DNA from: Hyphomicrobiales bacterium
GTDB taxonomy: Bacteria > Pseudomonadota > Alphaproteobacteria > Rhizobiales > Rhizobiaceae
Assembly: GCA_900472295.1 (NCBI GenBank)
Contig: UCIA01000002.1
Span: 310,001-374,000 of the forward strand
Length of the DNA: 64,000 bases
Reading direction: 5' to 3'
The notes under the pieces were generated by a model. It ran no database searches. It was given only the letters and a program-made list of their open reading frames with translations, and had not been told where the DNA came from. The translations under genes and the position numbers were made by a program. Shown here in pieces: positions 1 through 9,720 of the stretch; position 1 is the stretch's first letter; the number at the start of each line of letters is the position of its first letter.

Positions 1-341
1 AGGCTGGGCACCCAGGCGAGCAAACCCGCATTGAGACGCATGGCGGCCAGCCTGGGCCGGCGTGTGATATGGCCGGCGGTAACCAGATGGGTCACATGAT
101 GACGCTTGAGCGTCGGCAGCAGCGAACCGACATCTTCCAGCATCAGCGTCGTTTGCTCATAGGCATCGAAATCGGAAACACGATCGACTTCGCCTGCCGT
201 CATAATGACGAATGGGGATTTGCCCTGCCGGGCAAGCGCCTGGGCGACTTCGACCGGCAGACTGCCACCGCCGGCGATGATGCCGACCCTGGCGTCCGGC
301 GCGAGATCGAGTCCTGCTGAGTTGGCCTCAGCCTTCGTCAT
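1..341 (-). CDS. lpxI: UDP-2,3-diacylglucosamine diphosphatase LpxI, N-terminal part (cut by window edge)
   Basis: The frame opens with an ATG at 341, overlaps the end of lpxA by 14 bases and runs off the left edge without a stop, so only about 113 N-terminal residues are present. The part seen has the glycine-rich VGIIAGGGSLPVEVA start typical of LpxI (DUF1009). LpxI hydrolyses UDP-2,3-diacylglucosamine to lipid X in lipid A synthesis and replaces LpxH in alphaproteobacteria. Its place directly after lpxA in the lpxD-fabZ-lpxA series supports the call; lpxB would be expected next, outside the window. The C-terminal catalytic part cannot be judged. Confidence 0.88.
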   Translation of the reverse strand, partial: MTKAEANSAGLDLAPDARVGIIAGGGSLPVEVAQALARQGKSPFVIMTAGEVDRVSDFDAYEQTTLMLEDVGSLLPTLKRHHVTHLVTAGHITRRPRLAAMRLNAGLLAWVPS

Positions 342-1167
342 CGGCATCGTCGTCGTCGCCACCTTTAAGCGACGGGACGGCAAAATGCCGCTTGCCGCGA
401 CTGGTGATGAAATCGATGATTTTCATCGCGGTCGGCGACGAGGCAAACTCGGCCTTGGCGAATTCGATGTTCTCGCCGACGGTGCGGGAGCGGTCGAAGA
501 TCGTCTTGTAAGCCTTGCGCAGCAGATAGATTTCGGCACGCGGCAACCCCGCACGCTTCAGCCCGATAATGTTGAGGCCACGCAGGCTGGCGCGGTTGCC
601 CACGGCAATGGCGTAGGGAATAACGTCGCCGACAAAAGCCGAGCAGCCACCGAGAAAGGCATTGTCGCCAACACGCACGAACTGATGAACGGCGCTGAGG
701 CCGCCGATATAGACGTTGTCGCCAACCTCGCAATGGCCGCCCAGCGTCGCGCCATTGGCGAAGGTGGCGTTTTTGCCGACGACGCAATCATGGGCAATAT
801 GGGCATAGGCAAGGAAATTGCCATTGTCGCCGACGGTCGTCTCGCCCCGGCTGCTATCGGTGCCGAGATGCATGGTCACGCCTTCGCGGATCGTGCAGTT
901 CTGGCCGATAACCAAAGTGGTGCGGCCGCCCTTGTGCTTGGTGTTTTGCGGCGGGCCGCCGAGCGTCGCCATAGGATAGACTTTCGTCCCAGCGCCGATG
1001 GTGGTGGCGCCCAGCACCGAGACATGGCTCACCAGTTCGACACGGTCGCCGATTACGGCATCGGCTCCGACATAGCAGAACGGTCCAATGGAGGCGCCTG
1101 CGCCGATCTGGGCGCCGGCCTCGATGACGGCCGAGGGATGAATTGAAGTCTGGATTTTCATGAGCAT
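328..1167 (-). CDS. lpxA: UDP-N-acetylglucosamine acyltransferase LpxA
   Basis: This cytoplasmic trimeric enzyme moves a 3-hydroxyacyl chain from acyl carrier protein to the 3-OH of UDP-GlcNAc, the first step of lipid A synthesis. The 279 residues show left-handed beta-helix hexapeptide repeats over about residues 8-200 and then a helical C-terminus. The catalytic histidine is in the AHIAHDC segment (His about 126; the family reference in E. coli is His125). The C-terminus is unusually acidic (GGDDDDADDEG). The start may be either of two in-frame ATGs at 1167 and 1161. fabZ lies 8 bases upstream and lpxI overlaps downstream, so all are probably co-transcribed. Confidence 0.97.
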   Translation of the reverse strand: MLMKIQTSIHPSAVIEAGAQIGAGASIGPFCYVGADAVIGDRVELVSHVSVLGATTIGAGTKVYPMATLGGPPQNTKHKGGRTTLVIGQNCTIREGVTMHLGTDSSRGETTVGDNGNFLAYAHIAHDCVVGKNATFANGATLGGHCEVGDNVYIGGLSAVHQFVRVGDNAFLGGCSAFVGDVIPYAIAVGNRASLRGLNIIGLKRAGLPRAEIYLLRKAYKTIFDRSRTVGENIEFAKAEFASSPTAMKIIDFITSRGKRHFAVPSLKGGDDDDADDEG

Positions 1168-1175
1168 TTCGACCG

Positions 1176-1628
1176 TCAGCCGGTAACCATCATCGCCGAG
1201 ATCTCGGCTTCGGCGGCCTTCGCGCCGTCCACCATGGCCTCGCAGGCGAATTTGAGCAGGTTGCCGCGCATCTTGATTTTCTTGACGTGGATCTTCAACT
1301 GGTCGCCCGGAACGACCGGTTTGCGGAATTTGGCGTTGTCGATGGTGAGGAAATAGACCAGCGACGGCTTTTCCGTCTTGAGATTGCGGATGCAGATCGC
1401 GCCGGCCGTCTGCGCCATCGCTTCAACGATCAGCACGCCCGGCATCACCGGCTGGTCCGGGAAATGGCCCTGGAAATGCGGCTCGTTGATGGTCACGTTC
1501 TTGATGCCGATGGCCGAGTCGTTGCCGTCGATATCGATGATGCGGTCGATCATCAGGAAGGGATAGCGATGCGGCAAAAGCTTCATCAACCCCAATATAT
1601 CGACCGCTTCGAGCGTCGCCGGTACCAT
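1176..1628 (-). CDS. fabZ: 3-hydroxyacyl-[acyl-carrier-protein] dehydratase FabZ
   Basis: FabZ dehydrates (3R)-hydroxyacyl-ACP in fatty acid elongation and competes with LpxA and LpxD for the hydroxyacyl-ACP substrate, which explains its place between their genes. The 150-residue single hot-dog domain has the expected size. The active-site pair is visible: His about 55 in [11 protein letters not shown] and Glu about 69 in LIVEAMAQ. The substrate-binding [14 protein letters not shown] segment is at residues 18-31. The ATG at 1628 is one base from the lpxD stop, consistent with translational coupling. Confidence 0.97.
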   Translation of the reverse strand: MVPATLEAVDILGLMKLLPHRYPFLMIDRIIDIDGNDSAIGIKNVTINEPHFQGHFPDQPVMPGVLIVEAMAQTAGAICIRNLKTEKPSLVYFLTIDNAKFRKPVVPGDQLKIHVKKIKMRGNLLKFACEAMVDGAKAAEAEISAMMVTG

Positions 1629-1629
1629 C

Positions 1630-2688
1630 TCAGCTACTTCCCCCCTCGCCCTGCTTGCGCGTCCTGGCGAGCTTGCGCAGCATGGCGATCTCGCGCATGG
1701 CTTCGGCCATCGGCTGCGCCGGATAGCCGCCCCAGATCTCGCCTGGCGGCACGTTGCTCATGAACCCACTTCTCGCCGCAAGCTTGGCTCCTGATCCTAT
1801 GGTCAAATGATCGGCAAGGCCGACGCCGCCGCCCATGGTGACACCATCGCCGACGGTGACGGAGCCGGAAATACCCGAAAGCCCGGCTATAATGCAATTG
1901 CGGCCGATGCGAACGTTATGGGCGATCTGCACCAGATTGTCGATCTTGGTGCCCTGGCCGATGACCGTATCGGACATGGCGCCGCGATCGACCGTCGTGT
2001 TCGCGCCGATTTCGACATCGTCCTGGATGATGACGCGGCCGACCTGCGGCACACGTTCTGGCCCCTTAGCGCCACCGACGAAACCGAACCCGTCCTGGCC
2101 GATCCGCGCGCCGCCATGGATGATGACGCGGTTGCCGATCAGCGCATACTGGACGCTGACACCCGGCCCGATATAGCCGTCGCGGCCGATCTGGCAGGAC
2201 GGACCGATAACGGCGTGGGGGGCAATGACGGTTCCGCTGCCGATGGAAGCACGCGGGCCGATGACGGCTCCGGCCTCGATAATCGCACCGGCTTCGATAT
2301 GCGCCGAGGCATCGACATGGGCCTGCGGCGAAACCCCGGTTTCGCTGGTCATGGGTCCTGGAGTGGCCGCCGTCGGGAACAGCAGGCGGCCGATCATTGC
2401 GAACGCCTGCTGCGGGCGCGGATGAACCAGAACCGCAATGCCGGACGGCGCCTTGGCGGCGAACTCGGCGGGACAAAACACGGCCGCCGCCTTCAGCGAC
2501 GACATCAGCGCAAAATTGCGTTTGCCGTCGACGAAGACGAGCGCCCCTTCGCCGCCTTCATTGGCGGGCGCCAACGCCTCAATCGATATGTGGGCAAGGC
2601 CGGAATCGACAAGCGTCGCGCCGGTCAGATTCGCGACTTCGCCGGCCGTATACCGGCGTGAGGGCGCGAAGAACACCGGATCGGTCAT
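1630..2688 (-). CDS. lpxD: UDP-3-O-(3-hydroxyacyl)glucosamine N-acyltransferase LpxD
   Basis: LpxD adds the second 3-hydroxyacyl chain, N-linked, in lipid A synthesis. The 352 residues contain an N-terminal uridine-binding domain (about 1-110), a hexapeptide-repeat beta-helix (about 120-310, many I-G-x-G-x-x-I turns) and a C-terminal helix. The catalytic histidine is in [10 protein letters not shown] (His about 257), and the DGFGF loop before it is conserved. The gene sits between bamA (76 bases upstream) and fabZ, the usual proteobacterial order. Length and motifs leave little doubt. Confidence 0.97.
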   Translation of the reverse strand: MTDPVFFAPSRRYTAGEVANLTGATLVDSGLAHISIEALAPANEGGEGALVFVDGKRNFALMSSLKAAAVFCPAEFAAKAPSGIAVLVHPRPQQAFAMIGRLLFPTAATPGPMTSETGVSPQAHVDASAHIEAGAIIEAGAVIGPRASIGSGTVIAPHAVIGPSCQIGRDGYIGPGVSVQYALIGNRVIIHGGARIGQDGFGFVGGAKGPERVPQVGRVIIQDDVEIGANTTVDRGAMSDTVIGQGTKIDNLVQIAHNVRIGRNCIIAGLSGISGSVTVGDGVTMGGGVGLADHLTIGSGAKLAARSGFMSNVPPGEIWGGYPAQPMAEAMREIAMLRKLARTRKQGEGGSS

Positions 2689-2764
2689 TCCAGAAGCAAT
2701 ATCCAGCTATGTCGGATCAGCCTCTTCCGGGTCGTAGCGGCCCAGAAGGATCGTCATCCGAACG

Positions 2765-5152
2765 TCAGAAGCGGCTCGACATGCCGAAGTTGAATTCCTG
2801 CACGTCGTCGGTCTTTTCCTTCTTGACCGGCATCGCGTAGTCGATGCGGATCGGGCCGAAAGGCGATGACCACAACAAGCCGACACCAACCGAGGCGCGC
2901 AACTCTAGATCAGTTGAAGCTTGAGCGACGGTGTCAATCTTGGTGCCATATAGCGTTGCGGCATCAGCAAATACGGCGCCACGCACACCAAAGCTCTCCG
3001 GAATGACCGGCATCGGGAACTGCATCTCCGCCGAAGCATTGAAATAGGTGGTGCCGCCCAGATGGTCACCCGTTGCGGCATCCGCAGGGCCAATACCACC
3101 ATATTCGAAGCCACGAATCATACGGTCGCTGCTTTGGAACTGGTCGAAGATACGCAGGCCGTTATCGCCATAGCTCGCGATATGACCAGCGCCGCCTGAG
3201 ATCAGGCCGACCAGATCCAGCTGTTCGGACAGGGTCTGGTAGACCGTGCCGCGACCGGTGACCTTGACGAACTTGGCATCACCACCAAGACCGGCCACTT
3301 CCAAAGTCGTAGTGGCGTAGATGCCTTCATGAGGGCTCTTCATGTCGTCGATGGTGTTGTAGACCAGCCCAAGGCTGACCGACGACTTGATCCACGGGCT
3401 TTCGTTGATTCCGTCGACGATAGCAGGAGATATGTCGCAGTCCGCGTCGGGAATCCCGTCGCCTGGTAAGTTGCCCGGGATAGCAGCATTGTCATCGCAA
3501 CCGTCGTCGAGCTTGTATTTCTCCCGGGCGATATTGTACGCCAGCTGGGTCGAGATATTGTCGGTGATGGGCAGACCGAACCGAACTGTCGCGCCCAGCG
3601 TCTCGCTGTCGTATTTGCTGTAATTCCGCGTCTGCTGGAAGATGTCGAAGCCGGCGGCAATGCGCCGTCCGAGGAAATAGGGCTCAGTGAAGGAGAGGGC
3701 GTAGTCGCGCGAATTCTTGCCGCCGCCGGCCGACAGCTTGATGTACTGGCCTCGACCAAGGAAGTTGCGCTCCGCGACCGAACCTTCGACGGACGGACCG
3801 GCAGTGTCGCCACCGGTCGAATAACCAGCGCCGATCGAGAACTCACCGGTCGACTTCTCGACCACGTCGACCACAAGCACGACCTGGTCCGGCTCTGAGC
3901 CCGGCACGGTCGAAACATCGACTTTCTCAAAATAATCCAGCCTTTCCAGTCGCTTCTTCGCGCGCTGGATGAGGACCTGGTTGAAGGCGTCGCCTTCGCT
4001 GACATCGAATTCACGGCGAATGACATAGTCTCGCGTACGGTCGTTGCCGCGGATTTCGATGCGCTCGACATAGGCCTTGGTGCCCTGGTCGATCGTATAG
4101 ACGACCGAAATGGTGTGATTCTCGAAATTGCGGTCGCCGCGCGGCGTCACCTGGGCGAAGGCATAGCCCGAACCCGCGACCTTCTCGGTCAAAGCGATGA
4201 TGGTGTCTTCGACATCCTTGGCATTGTATACATCGCCCTTGTGGGTCTGGACCACCGATTCCAACGACTTCGAGTCGACTTCGGGAATGGTGCTCTCGAC
4301 GCTGACGTCGCCGAACGTGTAGCGATCGCCTTCCTGCACGGTGATGGTGACCGTGTACTGGTTGGTCGTGTCATCCAGCTCGCCAACGGCGGAGACCACC
4401 TGGAAGTCGGCATAGCCGTGATTGTAATAGAAGCGCCGCAGCGATTCCTGGTCGGCGCGCAGCTTGTCTTCGTCATAGACGTCGTCGCGCAGCACAAAGG
4501 ACAGGAACGACGAGCGCTTGGTGGCAATGACGTCGGACAGACGGCGGCTCGAATAGGCGCTGTTGCCGACGAAATTGACCGCGGCGATCTTGGTGCGGCC
4601 GCCTTCGTTGATGTTGAAAACCACGTTCACGCGGTTGTCGCCGAGATCCATGATCTGCGTTGTCACAGCTGCATCGTCACGACCAATACGCCGGTAGGCC
4701 GCCTTCACCGCTTCGACATCGGAATCCAGCGTGGCCTGCGAGAACGTGCCGCGCGGCTTCAACTGCACGGCGATCGCGAGCGCATTGTCCTTGATCTTCT
4801 TGTTGCCCTGGAACAGGACCTGGTTCACCACCTGATACTCGGCAACCTTGACGACCAGCGTCGAACCGACCTGGTTGATCTGGACATCCGAGAACAGCCC
4901 GGTGCCGAACAACGCCTTGACGGCGTCGTCGATATCGGCGCTGGAAAACGCCTTGCCGGGCTTGATGGTGATGTAATTGCGGATGGTGTCGGCGTCGACA
5001 CGCTGGTTGCCGCTGACGTCTACTCTCGAGACAACGGCTGCTTGTGCCGCGGATGTGGCAACGAACTGCACGGCGAGCGCGCCTGGCACAACCAGAGCGG
5101 CGGACATAGCCACCGCGGACGCGGCGCTCAAAAACTTGGATGCTGCCTTCAT
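2765..5152 (-). CDS. bamA: Outer membrane protein assembly factor BamA
   Basis: BamA is the central subunit of the complex that inserts beta-barrel proteins into the outer membrane. The 795-residue protein begins with a Sec signal peptide (about 1-38, ending in SAAQAA), continues with POTRA domains (first about 39-110, VSRVDVSGNQRVD; last about 360-430) and finishes with a 16-strand barrel. The barrel carries the lid-loop type motif IRGFEYGGIGP at about residue 670. The last residue is Phe, as expected for a BAM substrate (FGMSSRF). rseP lies upstream and lpxD downstream, the classical sigma-E/LPS neighbourhood. A promoter is proposed in the 217-base gap upstream. Confidence 0.97.
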   Translation of the reverse strand: MKAASKFLSAASAVAMSAALVVPGALAVQFVATSAAQAAVVSRVDVSGNQRVDADTIRNYITIKPGKAFSSADIDDAVKALFGTGLFSDVQINQVGSTLVVKVAEYQVVNQVLFQGNKKIKDNALAIAVQLKPRGTFSQATLDSDVEAVKAAYRRIGRDDAAVTTQIMDLGDNRVNVVFNINEGGRTKIAAVNFVGNSAYSSRRLSDVIATKRSSFLSFVLRDDVYDEDKLRADQESLRRFYYNHGYADFQVVSAVGELDDTTNQYTVTITVQEGDRYTFGDVSVESTIPEVDSKSLESVVQTHKGDVYNAKDVEDTIIALTEKVAGSGYAFAQVTPRGDRNFENHTISVVYTIDQGTKAYVERIEIRGNDRTRDYVIRREFDVSEGDAFNQVLIQRAKKRLERLDYFEKVDVSTVPGSEPDQVVLVVDVVEKSTGEFSIGAGYSTGGDTAGPSVEGSVAERNFLGRGQYIKLSAGGGKNSRDYALSFTEPYFLGRRIAAGFDIFQQTRNYSKYDSETLGATVRFGLPITDNISTQLAYNIAREKYKLDDGCDDNAAIPGNLPGDGIPDADCDISPAIVDGINESPWIKSSVSLGLVYNTIDDMKSPHEGIYATTTLEVAGLGGDAKFVKVTGRGTVYQTLSEQLDLVGLISGGAGHIASYGDNGLRIFDQFQSSDRMIRGFEYGGIGPADAATGDHLGGTTYFNASAEMQFPMPVIPESFGVRGAVFADAATLYGTKIDTVAQASTDLELRASVGVGLLWSSPFGPIRIDYAMPVKKEKTDDVQEFNFGMSSRF

Positions 5153-5220
5153 CGGGCTTAATAACCTTTTCTCGTAGTCCCCACGGCGAGAAAACCGGAC
5201 GTGCGGTAATTTCTCCTACC

Positions 5221-5248
5221 GTATTAACCGGATTTTCCCTACACGCAA
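5221..5248 (-). promoter_or_regulatory. Candidate sigma-70 promoter of bamA
   Basis: On the minus strand, TTGCGT (5248-5243) is followed after 16 bases by TAATAC (5226-5221), about 70 bases before the bamA start. The surrounding 5153-5369 gap is AT-rich compared with the genes and has no coding frame. This is a visual match only. Confidence 0.45.
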
Positions 5249-5369
5249 GGCTTCTGGTTAATTTGTAATTACTTAACCTTGATGCGTGGCTTTCGCGTCA
5301 CGCATACCCCCGTGCATGGTAAACGGTGTCTCAACATCGCTGGTGCCGAAACCGAATTTCTTCATGATT

Positions 5370-6512
5370 TCAGCATCCAAACAGATCGTTCCAGAAAACG
5401 AAGCCCATAAATCCCAAGACCAGAAAGAGACCGGCCCGGTACCCCATTTCCATCATCCGCTCGGACACCGGACGCCGGAAGACGGCTTCGATGGCGTAGA
5501 ACAGGAGATGGCCGCCGTCGAGGGGGGGAATCGGCAAAAGGTTCAGAATTCCGATCCCGACTGACAACAATGCAACAAGTTGCACCAGCCATTCGAAGCC
5601 AAGTTTGGCAGCCTGCCCCGACATCTTGGCGATCTTGATCGGGCCGCCGAGCTGGCATTTATCCTCGCGGCCGACAACGAAGCGTTTCAGGAACTGGCCG
5701 GTGCCCTGGATGACATACCCGGTCTGCTCTACCGCCGCTCCCAGTGCGCCGACGGGACTATAGGTGATCACCCTTGGCTGGCCGAGATTCTCGTCGTTGA
5801 CGACGCCGATCACCGCCACCTTGACCTTGTTGCCCAGCGCGTCCACCTGATCCATCGGCGCCGGCGTTGCGACGACCGTGACCTCCTTGCCGTCGCGCAG
5901 CATGGTGAAGGTGATGGCGTCACCGCCGCGACCGGCAACCAGCCGCTGGACGTCGGCAAAGGTCTCGACCTTGTTGCCATCGACGGCAACGAATCGGTCG
6001 CCGGGCAAAATACCGGCCTTTTCAGCCGGACTGCCGACAGTGACTTGAGCCACCATCGGCTCCCTTACCGGGCGGCCATAGAGGGAAAACATCACGGTAA
6101 AGACGGCGATGGTCAAAAGGAAGTTGAACAGCGGCCCGGCAAACACCGTGGCCGCGCGCTTCCAGATCGGCTGGGTGTGAAAGGCAACCTTGCGTTCCGA
6201 ATCGGTCAGCTTTTCCAATTCGTCCGAACTCGGCTGGCTCGATGTGGCGTTCATGTCGCCGACGAATTTGACATAGCCGCCGAGCGGTATGGCGCAAAGC
6301 TTCCAGCGCGTGCCGTGGCTGTCGTTGAAGCCGAGAAGTTCGGGGCCAAAGCCGATCGAAAAGGCTTTTACGCCGATGCCGCACCAGCGGCCGACGAGGT
6401 AATGTCCCATTTCGTGAACGAAGACGACCACGGTCAGCACGAACAGAAACGGCACCAGTACGCCCAGGACAAAGCCTTGCGTGCTGGAAAACGCTTGAAG
6501 AATCTCGTTCAA
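5370..6512 (-). CDS. rseP: Site-2 protease RseP (M50 zinc metalloprotease)
   Basis: RseP cleaves membrane-embedded substrates such as anti-sigma factors and signal peptide remnants within the inner membrane. The zinc motif HEMGH lies in the first membrane helix (about residues 34-38), a PDZ domain spans about 130-220, and the third metal ligand is in the LDGGH segment near residue 330. The total of 380 residues is short, fitting one PDZ domain rather than the two of the enterobacterial protein. The likely start is TTG at 6512, preceded by GAGGG. In most proteobacteria dxr lies between cdsA and rseP; here the gap (6513-6615) has no gene. Confidence 0.94.
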   Translation of the reverse strand: MNEILQAFSSTQGFVLGVLVPFLFVLTVVVFVHEMGHYLVGRWCGIGVKAFSIGFGPELLGFNDSHGTRWKLCAIPLGGYVKFVGDMNATSSQPSSDELEKLTDSERKVAFHTQPIWKRAATVFAGPLFNFLLTIAVFTVMFSLYGRPVREPMVAQVTVGSPAEKAGILPGDRFVAVDGNKVETFADVQRLVAGRGGDAITFTMLRDGKEVTVVATPAPMDQVDALGNKVKVAVIGVVNDENLGQPRVITYSPVGALGAAVEQTGYVIQGTGQFLKRFVVGREDKCQLGGPIKIAKMSGQAAKLGFEWLVQLVALLSVGIGILNLLPIPPLDGGHLLFYAIEAVFRRPVSERMMEMGYRAGLFLVLGFMGFVFWNDLFGC

Positions 6513-6615
6513 GTCATGCCCTCAAATTCACCCACGGCGCCAGGTGACGCCGCGACTGTGACATCAATCCAGGCGAATCCATGGCGCGTGCCACTTCTTC
6601 GCCGTCAAAAACGGC

Positions 6616-7446
6616 TCAAGCCGGAAACAGCCCCTGCGCCGGATGGTCGGCCCCCGCCGAAATCCAGCCGATGACGTATAGGGCGAAAGCCGCCGCGACA
6701 AGCCCGTCCACCCTGTCCATGACACCGCCATGCCCTGGTATCAGCGCGCTGGAATCCTTGCGGCCGTGGCGGCGCTTGACCCAGGACTCGAAGAGGTCGC
6801 CCGCCTGAGAGACGATCGACAGCACCAGCGCGACCAGGGCCAGGACACCAAGATTGCCGGCTCCAGCCGCAACCGCCAGAAGCAGGCCGGCGACGACACC
6901 GCCTATTGCGCCGCCAAGTGCGCCGCTCTGCGTCTTGCCGGGTGAAATCGACGGCGCAAGCTTGGGACCGCCGACAGCGCGGCCGACGAAATAGGCAAGG
7001 ATGTCGGTCGCCCAGACCACGGCGAACAGAAACAGGATGGCCACGAGGCCGGGGTGGTCGCCGTCGCGCAGCAGCGCCAGCGACAGGCCGGATAGCGCCG
7101 CGTAGGCAAGACCGGCGGCGTCCCATTGCGCCGCTCCACGCATGCGGGCGCCGACAGCAGCGACCACAACCATGGCCAGGACAAGAGACAGCAGCCACGA
7201 CGCCGGCACGCCGGCAATCAGGGCGCCGACGAAAACCAGAAGCAGCGCTTCCGGTATGAAGCCGAGGGCCGCACCGGCCGCCGGGCGCGACATGCGCGCC
7301 CATTCATAGAAGATGACCGCCGACATGCCGGCGCAAAGCAGGCGGAACCACAGGCCGCCCAACCAGGTCAGGCCAAGCGCTATCGCCGCCAGCACCAGCG
7401 CCGAGACGATGCGAAGCTGAAGATTGTTCATCCCGCCGCCGATCAC
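6616..7446 (-). CDS. cdsA: Phosphatidate cytidylyltransferase CdsA
   Basis: CdsA makes CDP-diacylglycerol from phosphatidate and CTP, the branch point of phospholipid synthesis, in the inner membrane. The 276 residues are mostly hydrophobic with about seven or eight membrane segments. The C-terminal third has the family signature [24 protein letters not shown] (about 215-240), including the metal-binding aspartates. The first ATG (7446) overlaps the uppS stop as ATGA; a second in-frame ATG (MNNLQ) is at 7431. This is the usual uppS-cdsA pairing. Confidence 0.95.
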   Translation of the reverse strand: MIGGGMNNLQLRIVSALVLAAIALGLTWLGGLWFRLLCAGMSAVIFYEWARMSRPAAGAALGFIPEALLLVFVGALIAGVPASWLLSLVLAMVVVAAVGARMRGAAQWDAAGLAYAALSGLSLALLRDGDHPGLVAILFLFAVVWATDILAYFVGRAVGGPKLAPSISPGKTQSGALGGAIGGVVAGLLLAVAAGAGNLGVLALVALVLSIVSQAGDLFESWVKRRHGRKDSSALIPGHGGVMDRVDGLVAAAFALYVIGWISAGADHPAQGLFPA

Positions 7447-8162
7447 GAGGCAACATCTTGAGCGGCAAGCCCGCCAAAACGACGCTCTCGGCCAGCGAAA
7501 TCACGCAACGCGTCGGCCAGGTGCTCGCGGCTGAAATCCGGCCAGTAGCAAGGCAGGAAGACCAGCTCGCTATAGGCTGCCTGCCACAAGAGAAAGTTGG
7601 ACAGCCGCAGCTCGCCGCTGGTGCGGATGACCAGTTCCGGATCGGGAATGCCGGCAGTGTCGAGAGAGCCGGCAAAGCTTTCAGCCGTGATCGCCTCTGC
7701 GTCGATCTCGCCACGCGCCACTGCGGCTGCGAGCTTGCGCGCCGTACGCACGATCTCGTCGCGTCCGCCATAGTTGAAGGCGATGATCAGTGTCAGCGCC
7801 GTATTGCGGGCGGTGAGCGATTCGGCCTCTTCCAGCAGGCCCCTGATGTCGGGTTGCAGCCCTGCCCTGTCGCCAATGATCCTGACGCGCACGCCGCTCT
7901 GGTGCAGTTCGGCCAGATCGCGACGGATGAAAAGCTTCAACAGCCCCATCAGATCGCTGACCTCGGATTTCGGCCGCGACCAGTTTTCCGATGAGAAGGC
8001 ATAGACGGTCAGGAAGGAAATGCCGAGACCGGGCGCGGCGCGCACCGTCTTGCGCAGCGCCTCGACGCCGGCGCGATGGCCGGCAAGCCGCGGCATGCCG
8101 CGCGCCTTGGCCCAGCGTCCGTTTCCATCCATGATGATCGCGACATGCGCGGGCGTTGCCAT
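7443..8162 (-). CDS. uppS: Undecaprenyl diphosphate synthase (isoprenyl transferase) UppS
   Basis: UppS condenses isopentenyl diphosphate units onto farnesyl diphosphate to make the C55 carrier lipid for peptidoglycan and polysaccharides. The 239-residue cytoplasmic protein carries the N-terminal signature [10 protein letters not shown] (catalytic Asp about 12) and the C-terminal [18 protein letters not shown] segment, seen here as [15 protein letters not shown], that closes the active site. Its size is normal. It lies 31 bases after frr and overlaps cdsA by four bases, so it is part of the frr-uppS-cdsA operon. Confidence 0.96.
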   Translation of the reverse strand: MATPAHVAIIMDGNGRWAKARGMPRLAGHRAGVEALRKTVRAAPGLGISFLTVYAFSSENWSRPKSEVSDLMGLLKLFIRRDLAELHQSGVRVRIIGDRAGLQPDIRGLLEEAESLTARNTALTLIIAFNYGGRDEIVRTARKLAAAVARGEIDAEAITAESFAGSLDTAGIPDPELVIRTSGELRLSNFLLWQAAYSELVFLPCYWPDFSREHLADALRDFAGRERRFGGLAAQDVAS

Positions 8163-8193
8163 GGTCTCGCTTTCGAGCCGGTGAAGACCGACC

Positions 8194-8748
8194 CTAAACC
8201 TGCATGATTTCCGCTTCCTTATCGGAAAGCAGGTGATCGATGGTGCTGATCGTCTCGTCGGTCAGCTTCTGGACCTGATCGGAGCGCTTGCGCTGATCGT
8301 CCTCGCTGATGTCGCCGTCCTTTTCCGCCTTCTTCAAGAAGTCCATGCCGTCGCGACGGACATGGCGCACCGCGACGCGGGCGTTCTCGGCGTAACCATG
8401 CGAGATCTTGACCAGCTCCTTGCGGCGCTGTTCGTTGAGCTCGGGCAGCGGAATCCTCAGATTGGTGCCGTCGACGATCGGATTGAAGCCGAGATTGGAT
8501 TCCCTGATGGCGCGGTCGACGGCGCCGACCATCGACTTGTCCCAGACCGAAACCGAAATCATGCGCGGCTCCGGCACCGACACGTTCGCCACCTGGTTGA
8601 TCGGCATGGTGGTGCCATAGGCCTGGACCTGAATTGCGTCGAGCAGATTGCTGGAGGCACGGCCGGTGCGCAGCGAAGCCAGATCATGCTTGAAGGCAGC
8701 GATCGCCCCATCCATGCGCCGCTTGAGGTCGTCGAACTCACCACTCAT
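8194..8748 (-). CDS. frr: Ribosome recycling factor
   Basis: The factor splits post-termination ribosomes together with EF-G. The 184-residue protein has the expected length and the tRNA-shaped family landmarks: [20 protein letters not shown] near the N-terminus, a beta domain with [16 protein letters not shown] (about 105-120), and the long C-terminal helix ending in [18 protein letters not shown]. An AGGAG element precedes the ATG at 8748. It follows pyrH by about 100 bases in the standard order. Confidence 0.97.
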   Translation of the reverse strand: MSGEFDDLKRRMDGAIAAFKHDLASLRTGRASSNLLDAIQVQAYGTTMPINQVANVSVPEPRMISVSVWDKSMVGAVDRAIRESNLGFNPIVDGTNLRIPLPELNEQRRKELVKISHGYAENARVAVRHVRRDGMDFLKKAEKDGDISEDDQRKRSDQVQKLTDETISTIDHLLSDKEAEIMQV

Positions 8749-8850
8749 CTTGGTCTCCTCGACCCGTTTGATCCGGGTTCACTGCTTAGGGCCCGTATAC
8801 GAAGCCCGCTTTCGAAAAACCGATCCCCTTTTAGGAGAGTATACTCCGGA

Positions 8851-9573
8851 TCACTCGTCCGCGACGACCGTACAACGGCCGCCGCCCCTCAGAATATCGC
8901 CGAAACCACCTTTTTCGTGGATCGAATAGACGATTATCGGGATGTTGTTTTCGCGCGCAAGTGCAATTGCGGCGGTATCCATGATCGAAAGCCCCTTGTT
9001 GATGACTTCGGCATGGCTGATGCGCTCGAAGCGGGTCGCATTCGGGTCCTTCTTGGGGTCGGCGGAATAGACGCCGTCGACCTGGGTGCCCTTGAACAGC
9101 GCGTCGGCGCCGATCTCGGCGGCGCGCAAGGCCGCGGCCGAATCGGTGGTGAAGAACGGATTGCCGGTGCCGCCGGCGAAAATGACGACCTTGCCCTGGT
9201 TCATATAGGCGGTGGCCTGGCGCTGGGAAAAGCTCTCGCACAGTTCGGGCATGGCGATCGCCGACAGCACGACGGCGTCGACGCCGATCTTGTTCAGCGA
9301 GGTGCGCAGCGCCAGCGAATTGATGACGGTGGCAAGCATGCCCATATGGTCGCCGGTGACGCGGTCGCCGCCCTTGGAAGCAACCGCCACGCCGCGAAAA
9401 ATGTTGCCGCCGCCGATGACGACGCCGACCTCGATGCCGAGCGCCCGGGCTTCGGCTATGTCGGCCGCGATGCGGTCGACGACCGAGACGTCGATGCCGA
9501 AATGCTGTTCGCCCATCAATGCTTCGCCCGACGCTTTCAGCAAGACACGTCGATAGAGGGGCTTTGCCGTCAT
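8851..9573 (-). CDS. pyrH: Uridylate kinase PyrH
   Basis: PyrH phosphorylates UMP to UDP as a hexamer with an amino-acid-kinase fold, allosterically controlled by GTP and UTP in the family. The 240 residues contain LLKASGEALMG (about 11-21), the VIGGGNIFRG nucleotide/phosphate loop (about 53-62) and the FAGGTGNPFFTTD segment (about 135-147). The frame stays open to 9639, but the ATG at 9573 follows a GAGG element and matches the family N-terminus, so it is preferred. Here pyrH is separated from tsf by a regulator/oxidoreductase insert. Confidence 0.95.
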   Translation of the reverse strand: MTAKPLYRRVLLKASGEALMGEQHFGIDVSVVDRIAADIAEARALGIEVGVVIGGGNIFRGVAVASKGGDRVTGDHMGMLATVINSLALRTSLNKIGVDAVVLSAIAMPELCESFSQRQATAYMNQGKVVIFAGGTGNPFFTTDSAAALRAAEIGADALFKGTQVDGVYSADPKKDPNATRFERISHAEVINKGLSIMDTAAIALARENNIPIIVYSIHEKGGFGDILRGGGRCTVVADE

Positions 9574-9664
9574 CTGGACCTCGTCATTTTGCGTGTGGCG
9601 CACCTGGGCAGGCCACCCTCGCGCGGGCGCCGCCAACACTGGCGCGATGTCGAGTTCCGATACA

Positions 9665-9697
9665 CGAAGGGCGCCGCGATGTCACGGGCGCCCTTCG
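9665..9697 (-). terminator. Stem-loop after the aldo/keto reductase gene
   Basis: CGAAGGGCGCC (9665-9675) is the perfect inverse of GGCGCCCTTCG (9687-9697), giving an 11-bp stem with an 11-base loop just past the stop of the oxidoreductase gene. There is no T-run, so it may act with Rho or protect the 3' end rather than be an intrinsic terminator. Confidence 0.4.
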
Positions 9698-9720
9698 CCC
9701 AATTCCACCTGTGCGGCCAA

